Shown piece by piece: positions 43,589 through 52,583 of a stretch of DNA of 64,000 nt (positions within the stretch are counted from its first letter, which is position 1; every line of letters starts with the position of its first letter). Both the position numbers and the translations under genes were made by a program. The notes beneath the pieces are model-generated. The model had not been told where the DNA came from. It saw nothing but the letters and a program-made list of their open reading frames with translations, and searched no databases. Source of the stretch: an uncultured bacterium (lineage in GTDB: Bacteria; Verrucomicrobiota; Kiritimatiellia; CAIVKH01); assembly GCA_903906425.1 (NCBI GenBank), contig CAIVKH010000080.1, forward strand, positions 1 to 64,000. Reading direction: 5' to 3'.

Positions 43589-43635
43589 TTCCAATGATTG
43601 GAAATTTGCGCGACGGAATCTTCCAATGATTGGAA
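43589..43635. repeat. Palindrome doublet 12
   Basis: Perfect copies at 43589-43603 and 43621-43635 (both G centre), spacing 32 bp, 17 bp before the GH28 start codon. Confidence 0.93.
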
Positions 43636-43652
43636 AAGATCGGAGACGATGA

Positions 43653-45722
43653 ATGAAAAGAAAAATGTCGTTGGTGCTCGCCCTGATTCTTCCGGCGTTT
43701 CTAGCAACTGCCTCCGACGTGAACGTCAAGACGTGCGGCGCGGTTGGCGATGGAGTCGCGCTGGACACGGCCGCGATCCAGGGCGCGATCAATTCGTGCG
43801 CGACGGGCGGCGGCGGTCGCGTCGTTTTTCCTGCGGGCCGTTACCTGGCCGGTTCGTTGCGGCTCGCATCGGGCGTCACGCTTGTCGTCACGCCGCAGGC
43901 GACGATCGTTGGAAGCAAATCCATACACGATTATTCGTCCGGCAATCTTCTCGATGCAACCAGTGCCGCGAACATCGGCATCGAGGGCGGCGGCGTCATT
44001 GACGGGCAGGGCGAATCGTTCTGGGAAAAGAAATCAACCGAATACAAAGGGCCGGAGTGGCGCAAGACCGCACAGTTCGATTATAGCGCGCTCAAACGGC
44101 CGTCGTTCCTTCATTTCATTCGCTGCACGAACGTCGTCTTGCGCGACATCACGCTGTCGAATTCGCCTTCGTGGACCGTACACATGCAGCGATGCGTTTC
44201 GGCCACCGTCGAGCGCGTGACCATTCGCAATCCGCTCTACGGGCCGAACACCGACGGCATTGACCTCAATTCCTGTATCGGCGTACGCGTCCGTGATTGC
44301 GACATCATCACCGGCGACGATGGCGTCGTGCTCAAGAGCAGCGAGCCCGGCCACGATCATCCGTCGCGCGACATCCGTGTTGAGAATTGCCGCATCTGGT
44401 CCGCCTGTAACGCACTCAAGATCGGCACCGAAACGCACGACAGTTTTGACGACATCCAGTTTCGCGATTGCCAGTTCTGTTGCGATTCCGCGCGCATGAT
44501 GGACCGTCCGCTGTCCGGAATCGCCATCGAATCCGTGGACGGTTCGCATCTCTCCAACATCGTCGCATCGAACATCACGATGACCAATGTCCGCACGCCG
44601 ATCTTCATCCGCCTCGGCCATCGCGGCGGCAACAGCGAACACACGCGGCAGGTGGAGCCGCGCGTTCCGGGAACCATCGAGAACGTGGTCCTCCGCAACA
44701 TCACGGCGAGCCATTCGCTGTTCGAATCGTCCATCAACGGCATCCCGGGGCATCCCGTGCGGAACGTCACGCTCGCCGACATCAAGCTGGAGTACGAGGG
44801 CGGCGGCGAACCGGACTGGGTGACGGACGACGTGCCGGACAAACCGATGATCACAAAATATCCCGAATCCCAGATGTTCGGCCGCCTGCCCGCTTATGGA
44901 CTTTATGTCCGCCACGCCGACGGCCTCCGCGTGACCAACGTCGCAATCCGCTGCCTGCGCGAGGATGCGCGCCCTGCGCTGGTCTGCGACGACGCGAACA
45001 ACGTCGAACTCGACGCGCTGAATATCGCTGCTGCTCCCGCAAACTTTCCCGTCCTCTGGTTCATCAACACCAGCAGCGCCGCCGTCCGCCGCTGCATCGC
45101 GCCAGCGGGGACGAAGACTTTTCTCGCCGTCGAATCGCCGGCGAATGGCGATGCGGTCATGGAAGCGAACGACCTGACGAAAGCTACAAGGCCACTCATG
45201 ATTCTGAAACGAGGAGAACTCCTGACCAAGGAGTTGCCTGAGTTCGCTGAACGCTCGCCCGGCATCATCACGATTCCAGCGGAAAAAATGCGCCTTGCCC
45301 ATCCGATGGCCGTCGTCACCGATTCCGTGCTTCCGTCAGGCCGCGCCATCGAAGTGCCGATTACCGGCGGACGCGAATCCGGCTCGGCGCGTTGCCGCTT
45401 CAAGATCGCGGAAGCTGGCGATTACGTCATCTGGATTCACGCTTTCGCACCTTCCGCCGAATCAGACAGCTTCTACGCAAAGATCGACGCCGGCGAACCC
45501 GTGTTGACCGATTTGTCGAAACAGGGCGCGTGGAACTGGGATCGCGTGCGTGAACGCATCGCCGACAAGCCATCGCTGAAATCGTACAAGACGTTCCATC
45601 TCGCCGCCGGCGAACATGTGCTGACCCTCCGCAACCGCGAAAGCGGCACGCGCATCGGCACGCTGGCGGTTGCGAGAAAGGACATCCCCTTCGATCCATC
45701 GCGCGATTTCAAGGGAGATTGA
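43653..45722 (+). CDS. GH28 polygalacturonase-like secreted enzyme
   Basis: A 689-residue protein with a signal peptide (LVLALILPAFLATASDV). DVNVKTCGAVGDGVALDTAAIQGAI is the GH28 opening; the active-site run contains NTDGIDLNSC (Asp), TGDDGVVLKSS (Asp-Asp) and, later, ALKIGTE. The canonical GHG motif is replaced by EPGHDHPS, so substrate or activity may deviate. A C-terminal extension of about 170 residues (AHPMAVVTDSVLPSGRAIEVPITGG onwards) looks like a beta-sandwich carbohydrate-binding module. GH28 enzymes hydrolyse polygalacturonan or rhamnogalacturonan. With KduD at 52584 this suggests pectin/uronate use. Start ATG is preceded by a GGAGA site. Confidence 0.87.
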   Translation: MKRKMSLVLALILPAFLATASDVNVKTCGAVGDGVALDTAAIQGAINSCATGGGGRVVFPAGRYLAGSLRLASGVTLVVTPQATIVGSKSIHDYSSGNLLDATSAANIGIEGGGVIDGQGESFWEKKSTEYKGPEWRKTAQFDYSALKRPSFLHFIRCTNVVLRDITLSNSPSWTVHMQRCVSATVERVTIRNPLYGPNTDGIDLNSCIGVRVRDCDIITGDDGVVLKSSEPGHDHPSRDIRVENCRIWSACNALKIGTETHDSFDDIQFRDCQFCCDSARMMDRPLSGIAIESVDGSHLSNIVASNITMTNVRTPIFIRLGHRGGNSEHTRQVEPRVPGTIENVVLRNITASHSLFESSINGIPGHPVRNVTLADIKLEYEGGGEPDWVTDDVPDKPMITKYPESQMFGRLPAYGLYVRHADGLRVTNVAIRCLREDARPALVCDDANNVELDALNIAAAPANFPVLWFINTSSAAVRRCIAPAGTKTFLAVESPANGDAVMEANDLTKATRPLMILKRGELLTKELPEFAERSPGIITIPAEKMRLAHPMAVVTDSVLPSGRAIEVPITGGRESGSARCRFKIAEAGDYVIWIHAFAPSAESDSFYAKIDAGEPVLTDLSKQGAWNWDRVRERIADKPSLKSYKTFHLAAGEHVLTLRNRESGTRIGTLAVARKDIPFDPSRDFKGD

Positions 45723-45755
45723 CTCGCGGGCCCGATGGTGAACACCGCGTTGGCT

Positions 45756-47615
45756 TCATTCGCCCGCTGAATGCGCCGCCGCGATCTCTTCGAGTTCTTC
45801 CCATCGGCGATAGGCGGTTTCGAGTTCAGCCACCATCTCTTCGCTCCGCTTCTGTGTCCGCGTGATTTCGACGGCGGGCTGACGATAGAAAGACGGATCA
45901 GCCATGGAGGCGTGCAACTGGAGCTGTCCTGCTTCAAGTGCTTCGATTCGTCCGGGCAGGCTCTCAAGTTCGCGCCGTTCGACGTTTGTGAGCTTGCGCT
46001 TTTTCGGCGCGGCCACGGGCCGGGGAGGCGTTGCCTTCTTCGCGATGCGCTCGGGTGCGGGCGGGGCGATGCGGTGCGCAACCCAGTCATCGAAGCCGCC
46101 GACGTAGTCGTTGATGAACCAGCCGTCGTCTTCGCCGAGCCGGAGGGCGGGATTTTCGGAGGAATATTTTTCGAACACGAGCGTGCTAGTGACGACGTTG
46201 TTGAGGAATGTCCGGTCGTGGCTGACGACGAGGACGGTGCCGGAATAGTTCGCGAGCTGTTCTTCCAGAAGTTCGAGCGTGTCGAGATCGAGGTCGTTGG
46301 TCGGCTCGTCGAGCACGAGGACGTTGGACGGCTCGGCGAAAAGGCGCGCGAGGAGCAGGCGGTTTCGTTCGCCGCCGGAAAGGGAGCTTACGCGCTGGCG
46401 GGCGCGGTCGGGGGCGAAGAGGAAATCCTGGAGGTAGCCGATGACGTGCCGCCGCTGGTCGTTGATGACGACGTATTCGCGGCCGTGGCCGATGTTGTCC
46501 ATCAGCGTCTGCTCTTCGTCGAGCTGCGTGCGGAGCTGGTCGGAATAGGCGATTTGCAGATTCGTGCCGCGCTCGATCGTGCCGGACTGCGGGACGAGTA
46601 CGCTCTGGCCGGCGGCGTTGGTTTCGAGCATGAGCCGCAGCAGCGTCGTTTTTCCGCAGCCGTTCGGGCCGAGGATTCCGACTTTGTCGCCGCGCGAAAG
46701 CAGCGTCGTGAAGTTGCGGATGAGCGGCTTGTCGCCGAAGCCGAACGAAACGTTCCGGGCCTTGATGACGTTCTGTCCCGTGCGCCCGGATTCCTGAATT
46801 TCGATGTTCGCGGAGCCGGTACGCTCGCGGCGGCTCGCGCGTTCCTTGCGCAATTCGAGCAGCGCGACGACGCGGCCTTCGTTGCGCGTGCGCCGCGCTT
46901 TCACGCCCTGCCGGAGCCACGCTTCTTCTTGCACAAGTTTCTTGTCGAGCCGCGACCATTCGAGCGCCTCGGCATGCAGCGATTCCTCCTTGCGCACGAG
47001 GAACGTGTCGTAGTCGCATTTCCAGTCGCTGAGGTGGCCGCGATCCAGTTCGACGACGCGCGACGCGAGCCGGCGCAGGAACGAACGGTCGTGCGTGACG
47101 AACAGAAACGTGCGGCAGTAGCGCAGCAGAAAATCCTCGAGCCACGCGATGGAATCGAGATCGAGATGGTTCGTCGGCTCGTCGAGCAGCACGATGTCCG
47201 GCGCGCCGAGCAGCGTCTTCGCGAGCAGCACGCGCCGCCGCGTACCGCCGGACAGCGTCGCGAAATCCGCATCGGGATCGACATCGAGCCGGTCGAGCAA
47301 CTGCGTCGCATCGATGCCCTGCGCGTGATAGCGGTCGTCGTCCGGATCGGGGCACACGACGTCCATCACGCGGCCTTGCAGATGCGTCGGCACCTGCTGC
47401 GGCAATCGCGCGACGCGCGCGCCGGTCGCGCTGATGATCTGCCCGTTGTCGGGCTTCGCCTCGCCCGCGAGGATGCGCAGCATCGAGCTTTTGCCCGCGC
47501 CATTCACTCCGAGCAGACAGATGCGGTCGCCGCGCTCGATGTGGAATTCCACGTCATCGAGCAGCGGCTTGCCGCCGTAGCTCAGGCTCACATTCTTCAA
47601 ACTCAGCAACGCCAT
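45756..47615 (-). CDS. uup: ABC-F family ATPase (Uup type)
   Basis: A 619-residue soluble tandem ABC ATPase with no membrane domain. First cassette: Walker A VNGAGKSS, signature LSGGTRRR, Walker B IVLLDEPTNHLDLDS. Second: Walker A PNGCGKTT, signature LSGGERNRLLLARLF, Walker B VLVLDEPTNDLDLDT. A charged linker (SRREEWLRQGVKARRTRNEGR-like region) and a C-terminal coiled coil (LPGRIEALEAGQLQLHASM) are typical of Uup, which interacts with ribosomes or branched DNA. Upstream of the ATG the frame stays open to 48143 but is not protein-like. Convergent with the GH28 gene, 33 bp apart. Confidence 0.9.
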   Translation of the reverse strand: MALLSLKNVSLSYGGKPLLDDVEFHIERGDRICLLGVNGAGKSSMLRILAGEAKPDNGQIISATGARVARLPQQVPTHLQGRVMDVVCPDPDDDRYHAQGIDATQLLDRLDVDPDADFATLSGGTRRRVLLAKTLLGAPDIVLLDEPTNHLDLDSIAWLEDFLLRYCRTFLFVTHDRSFLRRLASRVVELDRGHLSDWKCDYDTFLVRKEESLHAEALEWSRLDKKLVQEEAWLRQGVKARRTRNEGRVVALLELRKERASRRERTGSANIEIQESGRTGQNVIKARNVSFGFGDKPLIRNFTTLLSRGDKVGILGPNGCGKTTLLRLMLETNAAGQSVLVPQSGTIERGTNLQIAYSDQLRTQLDEEQTLMDNIGHGREYVVINDQRRHVIGYLQDFLFAPDRARQRVSSLSGGERNRLLLARLFAEPSNVLVLDEPTNDLDLDTLELLEEQLANYSGTVLVVSHDRTFLNNVVTSTLVFEKYSSENPALRLGEDDGWFINDYVGGFDDWVAHRIAPPAPERIAKKATPPRPVAAPKKRKLTNVERRELESLPGRIEALEAGQLQLHASMADPSFYRQPAVEITRTQKRSEEMVAELETAYRRWEELEEIAAAHSAGE

Positions 47616-48108
47616 GAAAAAATCAATCCGGATGATCCCGACGCCGCAGGGTGCGGATCGGGCGCGCGGACCATAGCCGCACTTGTGCGGCAATGCAAAG
47701 GGTGATGGCGGCGAGCCGCCGCGCCGCGTTGGTAGCAACGGTCGCTGAGCCGTCCGCGGCGAGACTTCGCTGCACGAACTGGTCTGTTGCGTCGGCACCG
47801 GCATCTTGCGGCCGGCAAACTGACGAAGAGGGTTTCCCGTTTCCGATGTCCGATTGCCCGTGAAAGGCCTTAGACTATCATACCTTGAAGTAAACAAATG
47901 ATAGTTCAAGGTATTCTTATCGTAGTATTGACAATTAATAAAATAGTCGCACGTATAATATAAATACGTTGTACTTTGATAAGAATAGTGCATACTATCA
48001 AAACAGTAGTCCAAGGTATGAAAAAGGCTCCAATTTTGCCGAAATACCAATAAAACAGCGCCAAAAGCCGGCTGGAATCCCGGCTCCGGCCCGGAAGGAA
48101 TCGCCGCC
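47616..48108. other. Divergent gap with AT-rich operator-like region
   Basis: About 490 bp between the divergent ABC-F and winged-helix genes. 47616-47870 is GC-rich without a clear motif. 47871-48020 is strikingly AT-rich for this genome and contains several overlapping inverted repeats, listed separately. No supportable gene. Confidence 0.6.
47874..48020. promoter_or_regulatory. AT-rich inverted-repeat cluster, putative operator
   Basis: Stem ATACCTTGAA (47880-47889) / TTCAAGGTAT (47905-47914); ACTATCA (47874-47880) pairs with TGATAGT (47899-47905) and recurs at 47994-48000; a TTCAAGGTATG-like end reappears at 48010-48020; ATTCTTATC (47913-47921) pairs with GATAAGAAT (47979-47987). The pattern suggests two operator copies flanking an AT-rich promoter, 88 bp before the winged-helix gene, consistent with autoregulation. 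Confidence 0.6.
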
Positions 48109-48435
48109 ATGAGCACGCCCGCAACAATACCGCCTGCCGCCATCCGCCGCGCCGACTTCTATGCAGCCTTGGCGGGCCGAAAATGCTGGAAAATTCTCGA
48201 ATACATGACCACGGGCGACGGGCATGTGACGGCAGGCGAAATCGCCCGGTTCATGCGCGTGACCAACTCCGCGGCCTTGAAGCAGCTCGACCGGCTGGTC
48301 GGCATCGGCCTCCTGGTCCGGGGCGACGGCTCACGCATCTACAAACTCCGCCCCGGCAGCAAGCCCGACCCCGCCGTCCCGCAGCTCGAATTTGGCCACG
48401 CTCTCCTCCGCTTCGACCAGCCCGACCCGCAATAG
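48109..48435 (+). CDS. Winged-helix DNA-binding protein (ArsR-like)
   Basis: A 108-residue protein. WKILEYMTTGDGHVTAGEIARFMRVTNSAALKQLDRLVGIGLLVRGDGSRIYKLRPG has the helix-turn-helix-wing order of small ArsR/MarR-like regulators: the MRVTNSAALKQLDRLV helix is the recognition helix and the GSRIYKL hairpin the wing. No metal-binding Cys pair is visible, so it is not a standard metal sensor. The AT-rich inverted repeats immediately upstream are the probable operator. Target genes beyond itself and the divergent ABC-F gene are unknown. Confidence 0.7.
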   Translation: MSTPATIPPAAIRRADFYAALAGRKCWKILEYMTTGDGHVTAGEIARFMRVTNSAALKQLDRLVGIGLLVRGDGSRIYKLRPGSKPDPAVPQLEFGHALLRFDQPDPQ

Positions 48436-48585
48436 ACCGCGCGTAGCGTAGCCCGCCCTTCATCGTCTTGAGCGCCTCGGTGTAGCCGCGGCGCTCCGTC
48501 GCCGCGTCTTCTCTCGCAGCGCCAACTGGGAGTGGCGGCGTCCCGCCGCCCAACGGCGGCCGGAGGCGCGCCGCCCCCAGTGATC

Positions 48586-48633
48586 TTCCAATGATTGGAA
48601 CCCACCGCCCGCGAAAGTTTCCAATGATTGGAA
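48586..48633. repeat. Palindrome doublet 13, between convergent genes
   Basis: Perfect copies at 48586-48600 and 48619-48633 (both G centre), spacing 33 bp. It begins 11 bp past the stop codon of the minus-strand haem protein gene. A GGCGGCG/CGCCGCC-rich dyad lies just before it, around 48530-48565. Confidence 0.92.
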
Positions 48634-48644
48634 GAGTGCGCTCT

Positions 48645-51600
48645 TCAGTCTTCGACGATGACGCGGAGGCCGGTGTTGTAGGCGCGCTGCCAGGGGCGGT
48701 AGGGGACGCGGTAGCTGGCGGTGCAGCGGAAGGGGCGGTCGTACCAGGAGCCGCCACGCACAACTTTTTCTTCGCCGGGGTTGGCGGCGTTGCGGCCGTC
48801 GTCGTCGCGATAGGGGTAGGGGCGGTAGGAGGAGCGGGTCCATTCGGCGGCGTTGCCGTGCATGTCGCAAAGGCCCCACGGATTCGGTTTGTATTTGCCG
48901 GGCGGTTCGGTGACGAAGCCGCCGTCGTTGAAACGGTCGTCGCGCGGAATCCAGTCGTCGTAGCGGTTCGGATTCTTCATCGGGCGCTGCTGCGAATAAC
49001 CGGCCAGCGCGGTGTCGGCGGCGAATTCCTGCAGCCGCTTGTCGCCGAGGTTGGCGAAGGGGGAATAATCGCTTTGCAGATCGCCGAAGAAGAACGGCGT
49101 GGCCGCGCCTGCGCGGCAGGCCCATTCCCACTGCGCCTCCGTCGGCAGCGTCACGCGCCGGCCGGTCTTCTTGGAGAGCCACGCACAGAATTCCATCGCT
49201 TCGTCCCACGAGACGCGCACGGCGGGCTGGTCGGGCTGGTCTTCGTCGTAGCCGAGCGCGCCGAATTGGTAGCCGTGGCGGTCCTCGGTGCGGCTTTCGT
49301 GTTTCGGATTGAACCGGCGAAATTGCTCGTTCGAAATCTCGAAGCGGCTCATCCAGTAGCCGCGCGGAATCTTCACGGCGCTCACCGGCTGCTCGTCTTC
49401 GTGTCCGTCCGCGCTGCCCATCAAGAATTCGCCGGCGGGAATCCAGGCGAACTCAAGGCCCGGCGCGCCGCGGGCGGATTCGCCGATGCAGATGTTGCGG
49501 CCCGCGTCGGCGGGCGTCGTCGTGCTCCAGGCGCACTGGCGCTTTTCGTCGAGCAGCGAAACCTTGCATGCGGCGAGCCGCTCGGATGCGCAGTCGGTCC
49601 GGTTCCACAGGACGATCTTTTCGACCGGGCAGGTTTCGCCGAGATCAACTTCCCACCATTCCTGCTTGCCGTCATGCGTGTGCGTCATCGAGCCGTTGCC
49701 ATAGACGCCATCCGTGTTGCCGTCCACGGCATGTGTGGCATCGCCGCCCGGATAGGTGCTCGACTGCGTCGCGTGCTTGTTCAGCGCGACGTTCTTTCCG
49801 CCCGCGAAAACCTCCGCCTCGGCCATCGAGAGCCAGCGCGCCGGACCGGCCTCGATGCGGAGATAGCGGCAGGAGGCCAGGAACGTGCTCTTCGGTTTCG
49901 GCGAATCGAGCAGGACGAGCCGGCCGTTGCTTCCGGCGGGCAGCGATTCCTTTTGTTTGCGGATCGCGTCTTCCGCCGGGAATGGCCAGCCGGCTGGATT
50001 TGAGATTTGAGATTTGAGATTTGAGATCTCCGCCGGCTTCACCGGCGTCGTGTCGTACTTCGGCGTTTCGGGCACGGCCTCGTAATCGGGGAACGGGCCC
50101 ATCGGCACATAGTGCTTGCGCAATTCCGTCGCGCGGGCTTGCAGGTTCGTCGCGCGAATGCAGCCGATGCCGGGAATCTCGCCCCACGTGCCGAAGAACG
50201 GCGCGTTCAAATCGTGCCACGCGGTCAGCCGCTCCCAGGCTTCCGCGTCGAGGTTCACGCCGTGATGGCCCTTGCGGAGAATCTGTCCGAGTTCGGTCGT
50301 GGTGAAATGGAACTCCAGCGGCGTGAACATCCGCCGGTCGCCCTCGATGCCGGGGCGGCGGAGATAGCGCTGAAGCTGGAAATACGATTCGGAAAACTTC
50401 CCGCCTCCGCCCCAACGACCCGACATCTGCGAAGTCCAGTTCGTGAGCATCAAGTCGCCTTTGAAATACGGACGATCCGGCTTCGATCCGTCGTGGCAGG
50501 AGACGCAGTAGCGATCGAGCACGGGCTGGACTTCGCGCACGAAGCTGAATCCGCGCGCCGGGCCGTGCCACGGTTCGATGGGCGTGGGCGCACGAAGCTG
50601 CGCGACGCTGGGGCCGGGCACCGGCGCGCCGCTCTGATTTTCGTGGCAGCCGATGCACGAGACTTTCTCGCCGGGCATTCCGACCATCCAGCTTCGCATC
50701 AGTTGCAGCGCCTGGCCTTTTTCATCCACGGGTTGAAGCGAGATGGGCGAGTTCGCGGGGATCGTGAAATGCGCGGAGCCGTCGGCCTCGACTGGAACCG
50801 TTCCGAGAATTCGTTTCACGTCCCACGGGCCGTCGAGGCCGATGGTGCCGTAAAGCCCGCCGAGGCTGCGGCGCGAAAAATAGTATTCGATCACGCGCAG
50901 GTTCTTCACCGCTCCGCGCGGCACGCCTTCGAGCCCGGGGCCGGTGTTCACGTCGGCGATCACGACATCGGCGGTGTCCTTCGCCAGATTCACGCGATCA
51001 GGAATCACAGGAGGCATCGTTCGTTTCTGAAGCGGAAGCGGCCACAGCAGCGCATCGCCTTCGACCGCCTTGATGAGCGTCATGTTGTCGAAGACATCGA
51101 CGAGATAAATGCCCCACAGCGATTGCGGGGTGAGCTTCGCTGCGACAAGGAAATATTTTTCGCTCAGCGGCCACGGCATCATGAACAGCGGCCAGACGCC
51201 GTCCACGAGCCGGTCGCGGACGATTGGCTCGACGGCTTTCCCGCGGCCCGGAATTTCCTGCACGATGCCTTCCGCGTTGCGGCGGCCCTCGGCGGGATCA
51301 AGGATCAGCAACCGGCCCGAACGCGGCGTGCCGTGGTGTCCGCCCGCGATGCCGACGACGCGATGCGGGTCGCCGGGAATCGGCTTCGCATAGAAGAACG
51401 AGCCGGGGAACCACGAGCCGCTGCCGCGATATTCGCGCTGGTCCGTGCCGTCGGGATTCATGTGGAAAAGCATCCGCGAATTCGAGTGCGACTGGTCCGT
51501 GTATTCCCACCGCAGATACATCACGCGTCCATTGTTCAAGACGGTCGGGCACCAGTCGCTATCCTGCTCGAACGTGAGCTGCCGGATGCTTCCGGTTTTC

Positions 51601-52328
51601 GGATCGAGCTGATAGAGACACGTCATTGCCTGCCCGCCGAACTCGCACGGCAGCCCCTGATACACGGCGGTCGAGGCGAAGATGATCCGGCCGTCGGGCA
51701 GATAGCACGGGTCGAAATGCGCGACATCGTTGCCATCGTCCGGCGTGATCTGGCGGAGATTTTTTCCATCCACGCCGATTTCCCAGACGCGCCAGTGCGT
51801 TTCCTTCGCGCTGCGTTTCGCAAAGAGCAACTTGTCGGCATCGAAATGGAGTACCGGATCGAGCAGCGACTGCTGGCCTTCCGGTTTGTAGAGCGTCGTG
51901 AACTTCGGCTCGCCGCGCAGATTCGACAGCACGGCGAATTCGTCGTTCCAGTGGCCCTCGCGCGGAAGATCGTCGCTGGTGTGCGCATTGAGCGAGCCGA
52001 CGCCGAGTTCGCGGCCCATCGCCTTGCGTGCCGCCGCCGGCTTCGGGAAGCCGCGTCTCAGAACCAGCAGCCGGTCGAAGTCCAGCAGCGGATTGGCCAG
52101 CAGCGCCGCGCGAACGGCCGCGCACGATGCTTCGTTTGAATTTGCATTGTATGCAACCAGCGCCGCGCGCGCCCTCGCCGCGTCGAACTGCTGCGGCCAG
52201 GCTTTCGCCATGTCCTCAATCGCCAGCGCCGCCGCATCGGTATTGACGGTCTCCACACCCGGCGCCGTGACCACAAAGAACAGAACAGTCGCAACCCACA
52301 TCGCAATCTGGCGAGAAAATGTCAGCAA
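48645..52328 (-). CDS. Multidomain secreted haem protein: HzsA-like, cytochrome c, discoidin and FGE-sulfatase domains
   Basis: A 1227-residue protein. A signal peptide (QIAMWVATVLFFVVTAPG) is followed by a hydrazine-synthase-alpha-like WD-type region (LRGEPKFTTLYKPEG, HFDPCYLPDGRIIFAST, TVLNNGRVMYLRWEYTDQ) with CxxCH haem sites at about 556 (CIGCH) and 608 (CVSCH). A discoidin F5/8C module comes next (NVALNKHATQSSTYPGG, about 850-930), then an FGE-sulfatase/SUMF1 domain (FAWIPAGEFLMGS to RGGSWYDRPF, about 955-1227). The start is a TTG with GGAGG five bases upstream, better than the ATG at 52301. The HzsA-like name is structural; nothing here supports anammox chemistry. It may be an electron-transfer or glycan-binding surface protein. 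Confidence 0.82.
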   Translation of the reverse strand: MLTFSRQIAMWVATVLFFVVTAPGVETVNTDAAALAIEDMAKAWPQQFDAARARAALVAYNANSNEASCAAVRAALLANPLLDFDRLLVLRRGFPKPAAARKAMGRELGVGSLNAHTSDDLPREGHWNDEFAVLSNLRGEPKFTTLYKPEGQQSLLDPVLHFDADKLLFAKRSAKETHWRVWEIGVDGKNLRQITPDDGNDVAHFDPCYLPDGRIIFASTAVYQGLPCEFGGQAMTCLYQLDPKTGSIRQLTFEQDSDWCPTVLNNGRVMYLRWEYTDQSHSNSRMLFHMNPDGTDQREYRGSGSWFPGSFFYAKPIPGDPHRVVGIAGGHHGTPRSGRLLILDPAEGRRNAEGIVQEIPGRGKAVEPIVRDRLVDGVWPLFMMPWPLSEKYFLVAAKLTPQSLWGIYLVDVFDNMTLIKAVEGDALLWPLPLQKRTMPPVIPDRVNLAKDTADVVIADVNTGPGLEGVPRGAVKNLRVIEYYFSRRSLGGLYGTIGLDGPWDVKRILGTVPVEADGSAHFTIPANSPISLQPVDEKGQALQLMRSWMVGMPGEKVSCIGCHENQSGAPVPGPSVAQLRAPTPIEPWHGPARGFSFVREVQPVLDRYCVSCHDGSKPDRPYFKGDLMLTNWTSQMSGRWGGGGKFSESYFQLQRYLRRPGIEGDRRMFTPLEFHFTTTELGQILRKGHHGVNLDAEAWERLTAWHDLNAPFFGTWGEIPGIGCIRATNLQARATELRKHYVPMGPFPDYEAVPETPKYDTTPVKPAEISNLKSQISNPAGWPFPAEDAIRKQKESLPAGSNGRLVLLDSPKPKSTFLASCRYLRIEAGPARWLSMAEAEVFAGGKNVALNKHATQSSTYPGGDATHAVDGNTDGVYGNGSMTHTHDGKQEWWEVDLGETCPVEKIVLWNRTDCASERLAACKVSLLDEKRQCAWSTTTPADAGRNICIGESARGAPGLEFAWIPAGEFLMGSADGHEDEQPVSAVKIPRGYWMSRFEISNEQFRRFNPKHESRTEDRHGYQFGALGYDEDQPDQPAVRVSWDEAMEFCAWLSKKTGRRVTLPTEAQWEWACRAGAATPFFFGDLQSDYSPFANLGDKRLQEFAADTALAGYSQQRPMKNPNRYDDWIPRDDRFNDGGFVTEPPGKYKPNPWGLCDMHGNAAEWTRSSYRPYPYRDDDGRNAANPGEEKVVRGGSWYDRPFRCTASYRVPYRPWQRAYNTGLRVIVED
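49997..50024. repeat. Heptanucleotide microsatellite inside the haem protein gene
   Basis: Four perfect copies of GATTTGA (28 bp) with a partial fifth, encoding EISNLKSQISN on the minus strand at about residues 768-777, in the linker between cytochrome and discoidin parts. A unit of seven would shift the frame on slippage. Confidence 0.85.
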
Positions 52329-52451
52329 GGTTCCTCCGTAAATGAATTGCCTTGAATTTGCCTTCGTCGCAACTTTCTCACAACTCATTGGCCATGTCTG
52401 CAAATGACGCCATCGAATTTCCGGTGCAAGCCGAGGACGCGGGATCACAGT

Positions 52452-52498
52452 TTCCAATGATTGGAAATTGCGGGCCGGCAATCTTCCAATCATTGGAA
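52452..52498. repeat. Palindrome doublet 14, in a divergent promoter region
   Basis: Copies at 52452-52466 (G centre) and 52484-52498 (C centre), spacing 32 bp, exact reverse complements, between the divergent haem protein and kduD genes, 85 bp before kduD. Confidence 0.93.
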
Positions 52499-52583
52499 CT
52501 TTCCGTTGCCCGGCGATTTCACGCCGTTGACCTTTCGGCAGGCAATAAAGATGATCGGACGATGAAAAGAAAAAGGAACGAAC

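Noticed and set aside
45771-47705. Plus-strand 644-residue open frame opposite the ABC-F gene
   Set aside because: Antisense shadow with no recognisable motif; the minus strand has both ABC cassettes.
48530-48565. GGCGGCG/CGCCGCC dyad as a terminator
   Set aside because: GC-rich simple sequence of this kind is common here and no T-run follows.
50112-52139. Plus-strand 675-residue open frame opposite the haem protein gene
   Set aside because: Antisense shadow; the minus strand has CxxCH and other domain motifs.
48645-52328. Real hydrazine synthase (anammox) function
   Set aside because: Only one HzsA-like region, fused to unrelated domains, with no other hydrazine synthase subunits or anammox genes in the window.
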